A stretch of 64,000 nt of DNA, from NCBI GenBank assembly GCA_028710865.1, contig JAQTUF010000002.1:72450-136449 (forward strand). Reading direction: 5' to 3'. Shown here piece after piece: positions 20,183 to 29,412 of this stretch. The DNA comes from Candidatus Shapirobacteria bacterium. Its GTDB lineage: Bacteria > Patescibacteria > Microgenomatia > UBA12405. How positions within the stretch are numbered: position 1 is the first letter of the stretch; each line of letters opens with the position of its first letter. The translations under genes were made by a program, and so were the position numbers. Under the pieces are notes generated by a model. That model was given only the letters and a program-made list of their open reading frames with translations, did not search any database and was not told where the DNA came from.

Positions 20183-21946
20183 CTACTTTATAAAGCCACC
20201 GACTTGGATATCCCACAATTTTCTATATATTCCTTTCTTTAATTTAATCAAATCATTATGAGTCCCATCTTCAACTATTTTCTTTTTATCAATTACCACA
20301 ATTCTATCCACTTTTTTAATTGTCGATAATCTATGTGCAATTATAATTACTGTCTTATTTTTCATTAATTCATCTATTGAATCCTGAATAAATTTTTCTG
20401 ATTCAGAATCTAAACTTGAAGTAGCCTCATCTAATATTAGAATTGGAGCATTGCGTAAAATCGCTCGAGCAATCGCTACTCTTTGTCTCTCACCACCAGA
20501 AAGCTTTATTCCTCTTTCTCCCACAAAAGTATCGTAACCTAAGTTTAATTTACTAATAAATTCATCACAATGAGCTAATTTCGCCGCCTCAATTACCTGC
20601 TTATCTGTTGCTTCCATTTTGCCATAACGGATATTTTCCATTAAACTTCGATGAAACAAAATAGGATCCTGAGGTACCATACTAATATTATCTCTTAAAC
20701 TTTTCTGAGTTACTTTAGAAATATCTTGTCCGTCAACTAATATTCTTCCTTTTGAAATATCATACATTCTTAATAACAGCTTAATTAAAGTAGTTTTACC
20801 AGCACCAGACGACCCTACTAATGCCACTGTCTCTTTTGATTTAATATTTAATTTAAAATTATCAACTATATTTCCCCCATCATTATAAGCAAAACTCACC
20901 CCATCAAATCTTATTCGACCAAAATTAACCTCCATATCAATTGCCCCCTCTACATCAACAATTTCATGGTGAGTGTCTAAAATAAGAGTCATTTCTTCAG
21001 CCTCAGCTAAATTTTCATATATTCTACTAATAACTCGACCAAAATCCCAAACCATCATCATTACTGACACTATATAAGACTGAATCAATACAAAATCACC
21101 CACCGTCAACATATCCTTATTCCATAATCTAATTGCAAAATATATCATTCCTACCTCTAAAACCACCAATAAAAATGCCTGTAAACCATAAAATTTAGCA
21201 CTCAAATCCCAACTAAATTTTCGTAATCGATGTAAATTTTCTACTAATTTAGAAAAACCTTCACTTTCATATCTATAACCATTAAACAATTTTATATTAA
21301 TATTATTAGAAACTGTGTCAGCTAAATAACTACTTGTTTTAGTTTCTGCTTCACTTCTCTCAATATCATATTTAAGTTTATATCTGGTAAAAATCCAATT
21401 AATAATTAAGAACAAAATAATCCAAGCCAACATTCCTAACCCCAAAAAAATGTTTACCATACTTAAAATAACCGTAATTATAATAATAGTTATTATCGAT
21501 GGTAATAATTGATAAAAAAGTTGATCAGCCAAATTTTCAAATGCATTTATAAAACTTTTAGTTTTTTTAACTACTGAACCAGTAAATGTATTAGAAAAAT
21601 AAGCAAATGAATGTTGATGTAAATAAGCAAAACATTTTTTTGCTAAATCAGCCATTACCCTAGATTCAAAATAATTTTGAGTAAAAAAGACGATTCTCCA
21701 AAATATCCAATGAGCCAATTTCAAAACAGCAATTATACCTAAAATTGAAATTAATTTAGGAACAACTTCCGATCTTACCAGCCCATCACTAGCTAAAATA
21801 TTAAAAAAACTTTTAGAATATAAAGGGACAATTGACTCTAAGGTTGCCCCAATCACCAACGAAACAACTAATAACATCTCCCACCATTTATATTTATTCA
21901 TGGCATCCCAATAATACAAAAGTGTTTTTTTGGTGTTATATTTCAT
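20183..21946 (-). CDS. ABC exporter, fused membrane and ATPase domains
   Basis: 587 residues. Six membrane spans in the N-terminal half (about 20-310) followed by the nucleotide-binding domain: Walker A GSSGAGKTT, Q-loop MVPQDPILF, signature [15 protein letters not shown], Walker B ILILDEATSSLD, and switch His in IIAHRLST. A half-transporter that would work as a homodimer, of the type exporting lipids, peptides or drugs. It is transcribed away from pta, with a TATAAT box (minus strand, 21961-21966) 14 bases upstream of its ATG. Confidence 0.94.
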   Translation of the reverse strand: MKYNTKKTLLYYWDAMNKYKWWEMLLVVSLVIGATLESIVPLYSKSFFNILASDGLVRSEVVPKLISILGIIAVLKLAHWIFWRIVFFTQNYFESRVMADLAKKCFAYLHQHSFAYFSNTFTGSVVKKTKSFINAFENLADQLFYQLLPSIITIIIITVILSMVNIFLGLGMLAWIILFLIINWIFTRYKLKYDIERSEAETKTSSYLADTVSNNINIKLFNGYRYESEGFSKLVENLHRLRKFSWDLSAKFYGLQAFLLVVLEVGMIYFAIRLWNKDMLTVGDFVLIQSYIVSVMMMVWDFGRVISRIYENLAEAEEMTLILDTHHEIVDVEGAIDMEVNFGRIRFDGVSFAYNDGGNIVDNFKLNIKSKETVALVGSSGAGKTTLIKLLLRMYDISKGRILVDGQDISKVTQKSLRDNISMVPQDPILFHRSLMENIRYGKMEATDKQVIEAAKLAHCDEFISKLNLGYDTFVGERGIKLSGGERQRVAIARAILRNAPILILDEATSSLDSESEKFIQDSIDELMKNKTVIIIAHRLSTIKKVDRIVVIDKKKIVEDGTHNDLIKLKKGIYRKLWDIQVGGFIK

Positions 21947-22019
21947 ATTTAACGAATTTAATTATATCCCATTCTACGGGAATAAAAAACTAGGGGCTTC
22001 AAGCTTTGTTTTTTTTATA

Positions 22020-22025
22020 TATAAT
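22020..22025 (+). promoter_or_regulatory. -10 box of pta (leaderless type)
   Basis: Perfect TATAAT ending 6 bases before the ATG at 22032. It supports that ATG over an in-frame upstream one at 21930, which would add 34 non-homologous residues. Confidence 0.55.
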
Positions 22026-22031
22026 GGTCTC

Positions 22032-22988
22032 ATGAATCCATTAATTGAAAAAATTTATACTAAAGCCAAATCCAATTTTAAAAAAATTATTTTAGTTGAA
22101 AGTAATGATCCTCGAGTTCAAGCTGCTGCAAAAATTATTACTGATGAAAAAATTGCCGACATAATTTTAGTTGATCAAAACTATATTAGTTCTCACTTAG
22201 AAATTTCCAATCAACTTAGTCAAGAATTCTACAAACTTCGTAAAGATAAGGGTATTACCTTAGAAGAATCCCAAAAAATAATTGTCGATCCTCTTTATTT
22301 TGGTACTATGATGGTCAAAACTGGATTAGCCGACGGTATGGTTGCTGGCGCTCAAAACACCACTCAAGCCACTTTTAAACCAGCTTTACAAATTATAAAA
22401 ACTAAACCAGAAGAAAAATTAATTTCCAGTTTTTTTATTATTGAAGTTCCTGATACTCACTTTGGTGAAAATGGTATCTTTATTTTTGCCGACTGCGGTC
22501 TAAATATTAATCCTACCGCCGAAGATCTCTCTCAAATTGCCATCCAATCAGTTAAATCATTTAAACAATTAATTGGTTCTACTCCAAAAGTTGCTATGCT
22601 CTCCTATTCATCCAATGGAAGTTCTAGTGGAGAATCAGTTAATAAAGTTAAATTAGCTACCGATTTAGTCAAAAAAATTAATCCATCTTTAATTATCGAT
22701 GGAGAAATTCAAGCTGATGCCGCTATTATTCCAGATGTTGCCACTAAAAAAACACCTAATAGTCAACTCCAAGGCCAAGCTAATATTTTAATATTCCCTG
22801 ATCTAAATTCCGGCAATATTGCTTACAAATTAGTTGAAAGATTAAGTCACGGTAAAGCTTTTGGACCACTCACTCAAGGAATAAACAAACCTATAAATGA
22901 CCTTTCACGCGGCTGTAATATTGAAGATATTGTTACCACTGTCGCTATCACTAGTGTCCAATCTATCTCCAACTCGTTGTCAATATAA
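22032..22988 (+). CDS. pta: Phosphate acetyltransferase (PTA/PTB family)
   Basis: 318 residues, the length of stand-alone phosphotransacetylases. Family segments include DPLYFGTMMVKTGLADGMVAG, FADCGLNINPTAEDLSQIA, DGEIQADAAI and ANILIFPDLNSGNIAYKLVE. It interconverts acetyl-CoA and acetyl phosphate, which with acetate kinase yields ATP in fermenting cells; no ackA is visible here. Phosphate butyryltransferase is a less likely alternative. The gene converges with and overlaps the next minus-strand gene by 26 bases. Confidence 0.92.
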   Translation: MNPLIEKIYTKAKSNFKKIILVESNDPRVQAAAKIITDEKIADIILVDQNYISSHLEISNQLSQEFYKLRKDKGITLEESQKIIVDPLYFGTMMVKTGLADGMVAGAQNTTQATFKPALQIIKTKPEEKLISSFFIIEVPDTHFGENGIFIFADCGLNINPTAEDLSQIAIQSVKSFKQLIGSTPKVAMLSYSSNGSSSGESVNKVKLATDLVKKINPSLIIDGEIQADAAIIPDVATKKTPNSQLQGQANILIFPDLNSGNIAYKLVERLSHGKAFGPLTQGINKPINDLSRGCNIEDIVTTVAITSVQSISNSLSI

Positions 22989-23748
22989 TTCCTGCTAATA
23001 TTGCTATTGAAATCCAAATAAAAGTTAACCAAGTCTTCTTAAAAAATCTATCTCTTAATTCAACTTGAATTAAACTACTTAAGACATAAATAACTGCCAC
23101 CAAATATATCGATCCTTTAAAAATACCTACCGGCCAAAAACTCAAAACTAACCCCAATTGAAACATCAAAAAAGCTGGAACTAAAACATAGTACCAAATA
23201 TTTTTACTCTTACCATCATCAGCTAATTCTATCGTTACACTATAAAACAAATACAAAAAAATCACTGCTGATATTAAAAATATTAATAAACCATTTATCC
23301 AATAAACAAATTTAAAAGAAAACAAACTATCAAACAAAAAAAACGCCGTCAAAAGTAAAACCATAAAACCAACTGTATAAGCTGCTCGATATAAAGGTGG
23401 AGTTCTCCCCCCAATTGAAACTAAAAAAACATTTTCTACTAAAAATATTACATAAGCAATTATTCCAAAAAATAAACTAAGTAAAAATATAACTAAAAAA
23501 TTTTGAGGCAACAAAGCTGTAAATAATCCAAACCCAACAAAAAAACCTAACGGTAAAATTATTGACATCAATCTAATATACAAACTATGTTCAAAAATAA
23601 TTCCCAACCCAAACCAAAAACAAAAAGTTATCCAAACTGCTCCCACCGCTAAACCATAATAATGAGAACTATATGGTAAATTTATAAAAAAATAAAATCC
23701 TACTGCTGATAACAAAGATGAAATCAAATATCTAAATCTTTTCGACAT
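22963..23748 (-). CDS. Hypothetical polytopic membrane protein
   Basis: 261 residues with about seven to eight predicted spans and few charged residues. No motif recognised. Starts just downstream of yebC on the same strand (16-base gap), so probably in that operon, and overlaps pta tail to tail. Confidence 0.7.
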   Translation of the reverse strand: MSKRFRYLISSLLSAVGFYFFINLPYSSHYYGLAVGAVWITFCFWFGLGIIFEHSLYIRLMSIILPLGFFVGFGLFTALLPQNFLVIFLLSLFFGIIAYVIFLVENVFLVSIGGRTPPLYRAAYTVGFMVLLLTAFFLFDSLFSFKFVYWINGLLIFLISAVIFLYLFYSVTIELADDGKSKNIWYYVLVPAFLMFQLGLVLSFWPVGIFKGSIYLVAVIYVLSSLIQVELRDRFFKKTWLTFIWISIAILAGIILTTSWR

Positions 23749-23763
23749 AATTATTTTATATGT

Positions 23764-24444
23764 CTAATTATAATCAAAACCAGCATAAACACCAACTACA
23801 TCATCATTTTCTTCCAATTCTTCAATTAAATCTAAAATAGTATTTAATTCAGTTTCATTTTTTAAATTTATTGGGTTGATTGACTTATAAACTAATTCCG
23901 ATCTAATCACCCTAAATTTATCACCCCCTTTTATTTGATCTAAAAACTCATTATATTTTTCACTCTCCACCCACACTATATTTCCCTCAATATCTACCAC
24001 CCCCATATCTATCAATTCCAATTGTTTTTCTTCATCAATATTTTCCAACTCAATCTCCCCTACTCTCTCAAATTGAAACATAACTGAACCATTTTCACCT
24101 AAACTTCCATTAAAATTCTTTAAAATTAATTTAATTTCTGCCAATATTCTATTTCTGTTATCAGTCTCTATACTAATTATTATTGGCACTCCAAAAGGAC
24201 CATATCCCTCCATTATCGCCTCCACTAAATTAGCCTTTCTTTCTTCAAATCTTGACAATAATCTCTCAATATTTTCCTTGGGCATATTAGCTTCCCTAGC
24301 CTTATCAATAGCCACCTTAAGACCCACCCCAGTTCTAATGGCAGTTAAAATATCCTTAGCTAATCTTGTAAAAGCCTCACTTCTCTTTTTATCTTGAGCC
24401 CCTTTTCTATTTTTAATATTAGACCATTTCGAATGACCTGACAT
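23764..24444 (-). CDS. yebC: YebC/PmpR-family protein
   Basis: 226 residues beginning MSGHSKWSNIKNRKGAQD, the hallmark start of the family, followed by the three-domain YebC fold (ANMPKENIERL, EGYGPFGVPIII). Annotated historically as a transcription regulator; members are also reported to help ribosomes pass difficult proline stretches, which would fit with the EF-P modification genes at 9.6-11.4 kb. That link is inference. It overlaps no gene and is 4 bases from the next upstream gene. Confidence 0.95.
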   Translation of the reverse strand: MSGHSKWSNIKNRKGAQDKKRSEAFTRLAKDILTAIRTGVGLKVAIDKAREANMPKENIERLLSRFEERKANLVEAIMEGYGPFGVPIIISIETDNRNRILAEIKLILKNFNGSLGENGSVMFQFERVGEIELENIDEEKQLELIDMGVVDIEGNIVWVESEKYNEFLDQIKGGDKFRVIRSELVYKSINPINLKNETELNTILDLIEELEENDDVVGVYAGFDYN

Positions 24445-24448
24445 ATTT

Positions 24449-25261
24449 TTACATATTATTATAACTAGGGTATTTTATCATTGATGAAAAATTATCACTA
24501 AAATAAAATTCAATTTCCCCTTTGTTTAAATTTTCATCATATTCCTGTTTACAATTAACTATCTTATTAATTGTTTTCCACCCTAAACTTTTATCTACTT
24601 CACTTCCATATTTAATTAAACAACTATCTACCTCCATCCCTATTAAACTCTCTGTTGAAACTACTGAAAAACCCAACCATTCAAATCGTCTCGCCATAAA
24701 ATTAGCCAAACCATTTATATTAGTTAAATTAAAAATTGACAACTTTAAATCCTCTTTTACTAAATTGGTCTCTGAAAAATCTCTAACCATAACCTCATCT
24801 AATAAATTCTCTTCCTTATTAATATCACCACTAATAATTTCTTCTTTTAGCAACATTTTTGGTGAATTCAATCTATATCTAAACCAATATTTATTTTTCC
24901 AATCATCTATTTTGTTTAAAACCAAAATTTTATCTGCTCTAAACCCAAAATTATAAAAAAATAAATCATCAGCCTCATCCATTTTCTTTTCCTGTTTCAA
25001 CAACCCCCTTATTACCACATTTCTATACCAACCTAAACCCCCAGGTATCCACAATTTAGCATCATCTTTTAATTTTAGTGTATTTATCATCTTCCTTTCT
25101 GGAGAGATTGAAACCAAAGCTACCCCATCCGTCGCCAAAATTGCCAATTTAAAATCACCTTCCCCTGTCGCTGTTTTTTTTACTTTCAAAATAACTACCA
25201 ATAAAACCAACAATAATCCTAAAATAACCCAAACCAGCCATTTTTTATTAAATTTTTTCAT
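24449..25261 (-). CDS. Membrane-anchored hypothetical, LytR/CpsA/Psr-like in part
   Basis: 270 residues with an N-terminal anchor (about residues 8-26) and an extracytoplasmic domain. The segment DFKLAILATDGVALVSISPE followed by a WIPGGLGWYR stretch recalls the start of LytR-CpsA-Psr domains, but the conserved phosphate-binding arginines are not evident, so the call is weak. It overlaps the start region of the upstream pseudouridine synthase by 14 bases, so it is in the rlu-lspA operon. Confidence 0.6.
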   Translation of the reverse strand: MKKFNKKWLVWVILGLLLVLLVVILKVKKTATGEGDFKLAILATDGVALVSISPERKMINTLKLKDDAKLWIPGGLGWYRNVVIRGLLKQEKKMDEADDLFFYNFGFRADKILVLNKIDDWKNKYWFRYRLNSPKMLLKEEIISGDINKEENLLDEVMVRDFSETNLVKEDLKLSIFNLTNINGLANFMARRFEWLGFSVVSTESLIGMEVDSCLIKYGSEVDKSLGWKTINKIVNCKQEYDENLNKGEIEFYFSDNFSSMIKYPSYNNM

Positions 25262-25919
25262 ATTGTTTTAACACCAAATTCAAATCATTTGGTAAATCAG
25301 ACTTAAATGAAATAACTTTTCCAGATTTTGGATGTTTAAATTGGATAAATTCAGCATGTAAGAATGGTCTTTTTATTAAATTAATATCACCACCATATAA
25401 TCTATCTCCCACTAAAGGCCATTTTAAATAATTCATATGAACCCTAATTTGATGTGTCCTCCCAGTTTTTAAATTTATTTGCAACAAACTAAAAATTTTA
25501 TTATCTTTTTTATATTTATTAATTGTTCTAAATTCAGTCAATGATTCTTTTCCATCTACTCTTACCCCAAACTTTCCAAAACTATATTTTGACCTACCAA
25601 TAGGCACATTTATTACCCCATCAACCGAAGTATCCCCAGAAACTAAACAAATATATTTTTTAATAATTTTTCTACTCTTAAACTGTTTTTTTAAATCCTC
25701 CCAAACTAATTCATTTTTAGCTATCAACACTATCCCTGATGTTCCTTTATCTAATCTATGAACAATACCATTTCTAGGCAAATCATTTGGTTTAATTTCT
25801 CTTAAAAAATCTTCTAATGTCCCTCTCTCTTCCTTTTTTTCCTTAGTAGTTGTCATCCCAGCTGGTTTTTCTATTACTAATAAATATTTATCTTCAAAAA
25901 TTATTTTGACTTCTTCCAT
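25248..25919 (-). CDS. RluA-family pseudouridine synthase
   Basis: 223 residues from the ATG at 25919, which gives the usual EVKIIFEDKYLLVIEKPAGM start; the frame is open further upstream but that part lies inside lspA. The catalytic Asp is in HRLDKGTSG, and GRTHQIRVH is the other family hallmark. Converts uridines in rRNA or tRNA to pseudouridine; an RluD-like role is likely from synteny (lspA-rluD in Bacillus). No S4 domain is present. Confidence 0.93.
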   Translation of the reverse strand: MEEVKIIFEDKYLLVIEKPAGMTTTKEKKEERGTLEDFLREIKPNDLPRNGIVHRLDKGTSGIVLIAKNELVWEDLKKQFKSRKIIKKYICLVSGDTSVDGVINVPIGRSKYSFGKFGVRVDGKESLTEFRTINKYKKDNKIFSLLQINLKTGRTHQIRVHMNYLKWPLVGDRLYGGDINLIKRPFLHAEFIQFKHPKSGKVISFKSDLPNDLNLVLKQYEKI

Positions 25920-26281
25920 AATAACTCTACTAAAAATAATAAAACACCTATCCCAATTATCCAATCATTTAAATTATTTACTACCCCAAATCCCAAATTC
26001 CAATAATCCCTAATATAACCAAAATAAAGTCTATCAATTAAATTAACCATTCCTCCAATCAAAATTAATCCTAAACCCCAAGAAAAATTTTTAATATATC
26101 CCCATCCTAAAATTAGAACAAAAATTATATTCACAAAAACTACATTTTGACTGTTCCACGACAAACTTATTCCATAATTTTTTATCAAAAAACTATTATT
26201 AGATAACCACCAGTGCAATATTGTTTCCAATATTAATCCCCAAAATAACCAACCAAATTTAAACTTCTTTATCTTTTTCAC
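25901..26281 (-). CDS. lspA: Signal peptidase II (short, divergent)
   Basis: 126 residues, four spans. The two catalytic-Asp motifs are recognisable: GGMVNLIDRLYFGYIRDY and NNLNDWIIGIG, and NYGISLSW stands where NxGxSFG is expected. It would cleave lipoprotein signal peptides within the membrane. It is shorter than typical LspA (about 160). The flanking order DksA-like, lspA, rluA-family is the same as ylyA-lspA-rluD in Bacillus, which supports the call. No obvious lipobox protein occurs in this window. Confidence 0.8.
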   Translation of the reverse strand: MKKIKKFKFGWLFWGLILETILHWWLSNNSFLIKNYGISLSWNSQNVVFVNIIFVLILGWGYIKNFSWGLGLILIGGMVNLIDRLYFGYIRDYWNLGFGVVNNLNDWIIGIGVLLFLVELLWKKSK

Positions 26282-26642
26282 ATTTAATACAAGTAGTTGC
26301 TTCTGGATTAATAGCTAACCTATCAGTATCAATCATTTTTCCACATTTTTCACAAATTCCATATTTACCCAATTTTATTCTCGTTAAAGCTTTTCTTAAT
26401 TGAGCCAATCTTTTGGCTAAAAATTTTACCTTTATTTCAGTATCAAAATGTCCAATTTGTTCATCAACATCTTCTTCTAATGAATTTTCCATAGTTCTAT
26501 TAATATCATTAAAAGGATCTGCATACTTTAAACTTTTTTTGTTTCTTTTTATTTTAATCAATTCACCTTCTAAAAAACTTTTAATTGGTGACAAAAATCT
26601 TATTGGAAAACTTTTTCTCTTCTCAATTTCATTCTGTTTCAT
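26259..26642 (-). CDS. DksA/TraR-type zinc-finger protein
   Basis: 127 residues. A helical coiled-coil region is followed by a C-terminal zinc finger, CEKCG...CIKCE, with the preceding LGKYGIC and the linking DRLAINPEATTC typical of DksA/TraR. The tip aspartates of DksA that act in RNA polymerase's secondary channel cannot be placed with confidence. In Bacillus the equivalent YlyA binds RNA polymerase. It overlaps lspA by 23 bases. Confidence 0.85.
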   Translation of the reverse strand: MKQNEIEKRKSFPIRFLSPIKSFLEGELIKIKRNKKSLKYADPFNDINRTMENSLEEDVDEQIGHFDTEIKVKFLAKRLAQLRKALTRIKLGKYGICEKCGKMIDTDRLAINPEATTCIKCEKDKEV

Positions 26643-27306
26643 TTTTTCTCCTCTTATTAAACATTAATGGTTGAAAAACTTCTCCTAATATAAACAATCC
26701 AGTCAAAGAAATCAAACTGACTAATAACGATAAAATAATTAAAATTAATTTATCCTGCTTCCAAAATAAAACCAAAGCCACTAATAAGTTAATCAAAAAA
26801 GTCGTAAATAAAAATACAAAACCCTTCTTACCACTCCGATACCACACAAAAGATCTATAATTTTTAAACAACCACCAACTTACTAAATAAGCGATCAAAA
26901 ATATTACTAAATAAGCCATTACTTTAATATCAAATCGCGACCTAACCAATTCATCAACCATCAAGATGGACAAAAAAACTAAAAAATTCCTTAAATTATC
27001 CTCTAAAAAAGCAAAAAATTTCCATTGATTTACTTTTCCAAACCAAAAACTCACCAATATAAAACCCAATGTTGCCATCAAATAATCCATTCCAGGTTTT
27101 TGCCAAACCAACAACCAATCCTGCCAATTCCTCCAAACCCCCCAATTTAATAAACCAAACCCTACTCTACCAAAAACAAAAAAACCTAATAATGATAACC
27201 AACTAAAAGTAATCAATTTTCCCTCTAAATAATTCCCTCTCAAATTTCTCCAAGTTAAATACAAAAAAAGTATTATTCCTAAAATTCTTATTATTCCTAA
27301 ACTCAT
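26629..27306 (-). CDS. Polytopic membrane protein, possibly Lgt-like
   Basis: 225 residues, seven or so spans, rich in Trp and Phe. GRVGFGLLNW followed by a GMDYLMATLGF stretch faintly recalls the GGRLGY and G-x-GG segments of prolipoprotein diacylglyceryl transferase, and its place directly upstream of lspA would make sense. The catalytic HGGL/His-Gly and Arg signature is not present as such, so this is only a suggestion. It overlaps the DksA-like gene by 14 bases. Confidence 0.55.
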   Translation of the reverse strand: MSLGIIRILGIILFLYLTWRNLRGNYLEGKLITFSWLSLLGFFVFGRVGFGLLNWGVWRNWQDWLLVWQKPGMDYLMATLGFILVSFWFGKVNQWKFFAFLEDNLRNFLVFLSILMVDELVRSRFDIKVMAYLVIFLIAYLVSWWLFKNYRSFVWYRSGKKGFVFLFTTFLINLLVALVLFWKQDKLILIILSLLVSLISLTGLFILGEVFQPLMFNKRRKNETE

Positions 27307-27354
27307 ACCCTATTTTACTACGATTCCACACTCACGATCTATCATCTAATTTAG

Positions 27355-27438
27355 TACCGAAGGAGGGAATCGAACCCCCATGACATTGCTGTCACACGAT
27401 TTTGAGTCGTGCGTGTCTACCAATTCCACCACTCCGGC
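27355..27438 (-). tRNA. tRNA-Leu (anticodon CAA)
   Basis: Class II tRNA with a long variable arm (TGACAGCAATGTCA hairpin). Acceptor GCCGGAG pairs with CTTCGGT (first pair G-U), T-arm GGGGG-TTCGATT-CCCTC, anticodon stem CACGA/TCGTG with loop CTCAAAA, anticodon CAA, A73. CCA is not encoded. Confidence 0.93.
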
Positions 27439-27465
27439 CTGAAGTAAATTATTATACTATACAAT

Positions 27466-28773
27466 CTATTGTTTCTTCTCTACATCAAAAAAGCTTACTT
27501 GTTTACCATTAAAATACAAATTAAAGCTACCAGTTGGACCATTACGATGTTTTTCAATACTACAAGTTACCATTTCTCTTACATCCTCATCTTCTCGATA
27601 TAAGAAAAACACCACATCCGCATCCTGTTCAATACTTCCTGATTCTCTTAAATCCGACAACCGTGGTCTTCCTCCCCTAGCCTCCATTGCCCGAGACAAC
27701 TGGGCTAAAGCCAATATTGGTATTTTTAATTCTCTCGCCAAATTTTTTAATCCCTGAGAAATTTCTGACACCTCTTGAACTCGATTATCTCTAGTTCCCC
27801 CATGCATTAATTGTAAATAATCAACTATTATAAATTTAATTCCCTTTTCTAACTGTAATCTTCTCGCCCTAGTCCTTAACTCTGTCACTGTTAAACCTGG
27901 AGCATCATCAATATAAAGTGGTGCTTCAGCCAATATCCCCATTGCCTCTGATAAAGAGTCAAAATCAGTTGATGAAAGTTGCCCAGTTTTTAATTTCCAA
28001 GCATCAATTAGACCCTGTCTAACCAATAAACGATCAACTAATTCTTCTTTACTCATTTCCAAAGAAAACATACATACTGGCATTTTCTTTTCCACTGCTA
28101 CATATCTAGCTATATTCAAACCAAAAGCAGTCTTACCTACTCCTGGTCGAGCCGCTAAAATCAATAAATTACTATCCTGCATTCCCGCTAAAATATGGTC
28201 TAATCCTTTAAACCCAGTCGGTACTCCTCGTAAACCCGTCCCTAGCTTTTGTAATTCATCCAATCTATCAAAACTAGCTGTCAAAACTTCTTTTAAAGAT
28301 GCTGGCGTTGATTTTAAATGTTTTTGAGATAAGGAAAAAATTTCTTGTTCTGCCATATCCAATAATTGATCTGCTGGTAAAGTTGAATCAAATGCCTTTT
28401 CAGTAATTCTAGATGCTGCTGAAATTAATTCCCGCTTAGCTGATAACGCTTTAATAATCTTTCCATAACTCTCAACATTAGCTGCTGTTGGCACTTCATT
28501 GGCTAATTTTGATAAAAAAGCTTTACCTCCAATTTTTTTTAAAAGTTTGTTTTCTTTTAATTTCTCTGAAACAGTTATAATATCAATTGGCATTCTATCC
28601 TCATACAAATCCATCATTGATTTGTATATCTTGCCATAATTTAAATTATAAAAATGCTCCGCTCTTAAAAAATCAGAAACATTTAGCACTGCATCATTAT
28701 CAATCAATATTGACCCCAAAACACACAATTCTGCTTCAGAAGAATTTGGTGGTAACTTTAATACCTCTTCCAT
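27466..28773 (-). CDS. dnaB: Replicative DNA helicase DnaB
   Basis: 435 residues. N-terminal primase-interacting domain (PNSSEAELCVLGSIL), linker, and a RecA-like ATPase domain with Walker A ARPGVGKTAF (about 205), FSLEMSKEEL, Walker B FIIVDYLQLM and the C-terminal SIEQDADVV and HRNGPTG segments. The hexamer unwinds DNA at the fork. No intein. A TATAAT box lies 9 bases before the ATG. Confidence 0.97.
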   Translation of the reverse strand: MEEVLKLPPNSSEAELCVLGSILIDNDAVLNVSDFLRAEHFYNLNYGKIYKSMMDLYEDRMPIDIITVSEKLKENKLLKKIGGKAFLSKLANEVPTAANVESYGKIIKALSAKRELISAASRITEKAFDSTLPADQLLDMAEQEIFSLSQKHLKSTPASLKEVLTASFDRLDELQKLGTGLRGVPTGFKGLDHILAGMQDSNLLILAARPGVGKTAFGLNIARYVAVEKKMPVCMFSLEMSKEELVDRLLVRQGLIDAWKLKTGQLSSTDFDSLSEAMGILAEAPLYIDDAPGLTVTELRTRARRLQLEKGIKFIIVDYLQLMHGGTRDNRVQEVSEISQGLKNLARELKIPILALAQLSRAMEARGGRPRLSDLRESGSIEQDADVVFFLYREDEDVREMVTCSIEKHRNGPTGSFNLYFNGKQVSFFDVEKKQ

Positions 28774-28782
28774 ATATATAGT

Positions 28783-28788
28783 ATTATA
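28783..28788 (-). promoter_or_regulatory. -10 box of dnaB
   Basis: TATAAT on the minus strand ending 9 bases before the dnaB ATG; it overlaps the last codons of the upstream gene. No Shine-Dalgarno sequence. Confidence 0.45.
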
Positions 28789-29356
28789 CTATTTTCAACA
28801 GTTTTAACTCCAACCCTTCAGGTAAATTTTCCTTTTCCACTTTTAAAGCTTCAATCGGTTCCAATCCTTCCTCATCTGCCTCATCTAAAAATTTAGTTAA
28901 CATTTCTTTATCACCCCCCATTGGGATCAAATAATTTACCCCCCACTTTTTTGACCACTCCTTAACTGATTTAAAACTCAATTTATCTCCAATACTAGTA
29001 GGTGCCAATAATACATCTATTCCATTTAATCTATCAATTTTCTTATCACTCAAAGACTCATTTAATTGACCCAAAACCAATATAGAAACTCCTTCCATAT
29101 TAATACTATAAATTGTTCTATCTGTATCTACATCCAAACCCAATATCTCTACTCCACCAATCTCATATTCCCCTGCTCCCTTAATCAAAACTTTATCATC
29201 TATTAACCCAATTCCATCATATTCATTACTAGTAAACAATATTATTCTGCCACTATTTTTATTTTCCTTTAAAAAATTAGCAGTCGGATTAATCAAAATA
29301 TTTTCTTTTTTACCCTTAACCAGGGCACTATAATATCCTAAAGCTTTAATTTCCAT
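28784..29356 (-). CDS. Metallo-beta-lactamase-fold protein without the metal-binding histidines
   Basis: 190 residues from the ATG at 29356, chosen because related proteins begin at MEI; the frame is open to 29377. The pattern of strands and the GAGEYEIGGVEI segment match the UlaG-like (COG2220) branch of the metallo-beta-lactamase fold. Where HxHxDH should stand, the sequence reads TSNEYDG, so the metal site looks lost. Probably not a hydrolase; a binding or scaffold role is possible. It lies 10 bases upstream of dnaB on the same strand. Confidence 0.7.
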   Translation of the reverse strand: MEIKALGYYSALVKGKKENILINPTANFLKENKNSGRIILFTSNEYDGIGLIDDKVLIKGAGEYEIGGVEILGLDVDTDRTIYSINMEGVSILVLGQLNESLSDKKIDRLNGIDVLLAPTSIGDKLSFKSVKEWSKKWGVNYLIPMGGDKEMLTKFLDEADEEGLEPIEALKVEKENLPEGLELKLLKIV

Positions 29357-29412
29357 ATGTATCAATTCTATCATCATTTTTTAACTTTTTGTGATATCAT
29401 CTAGGTTAACTT

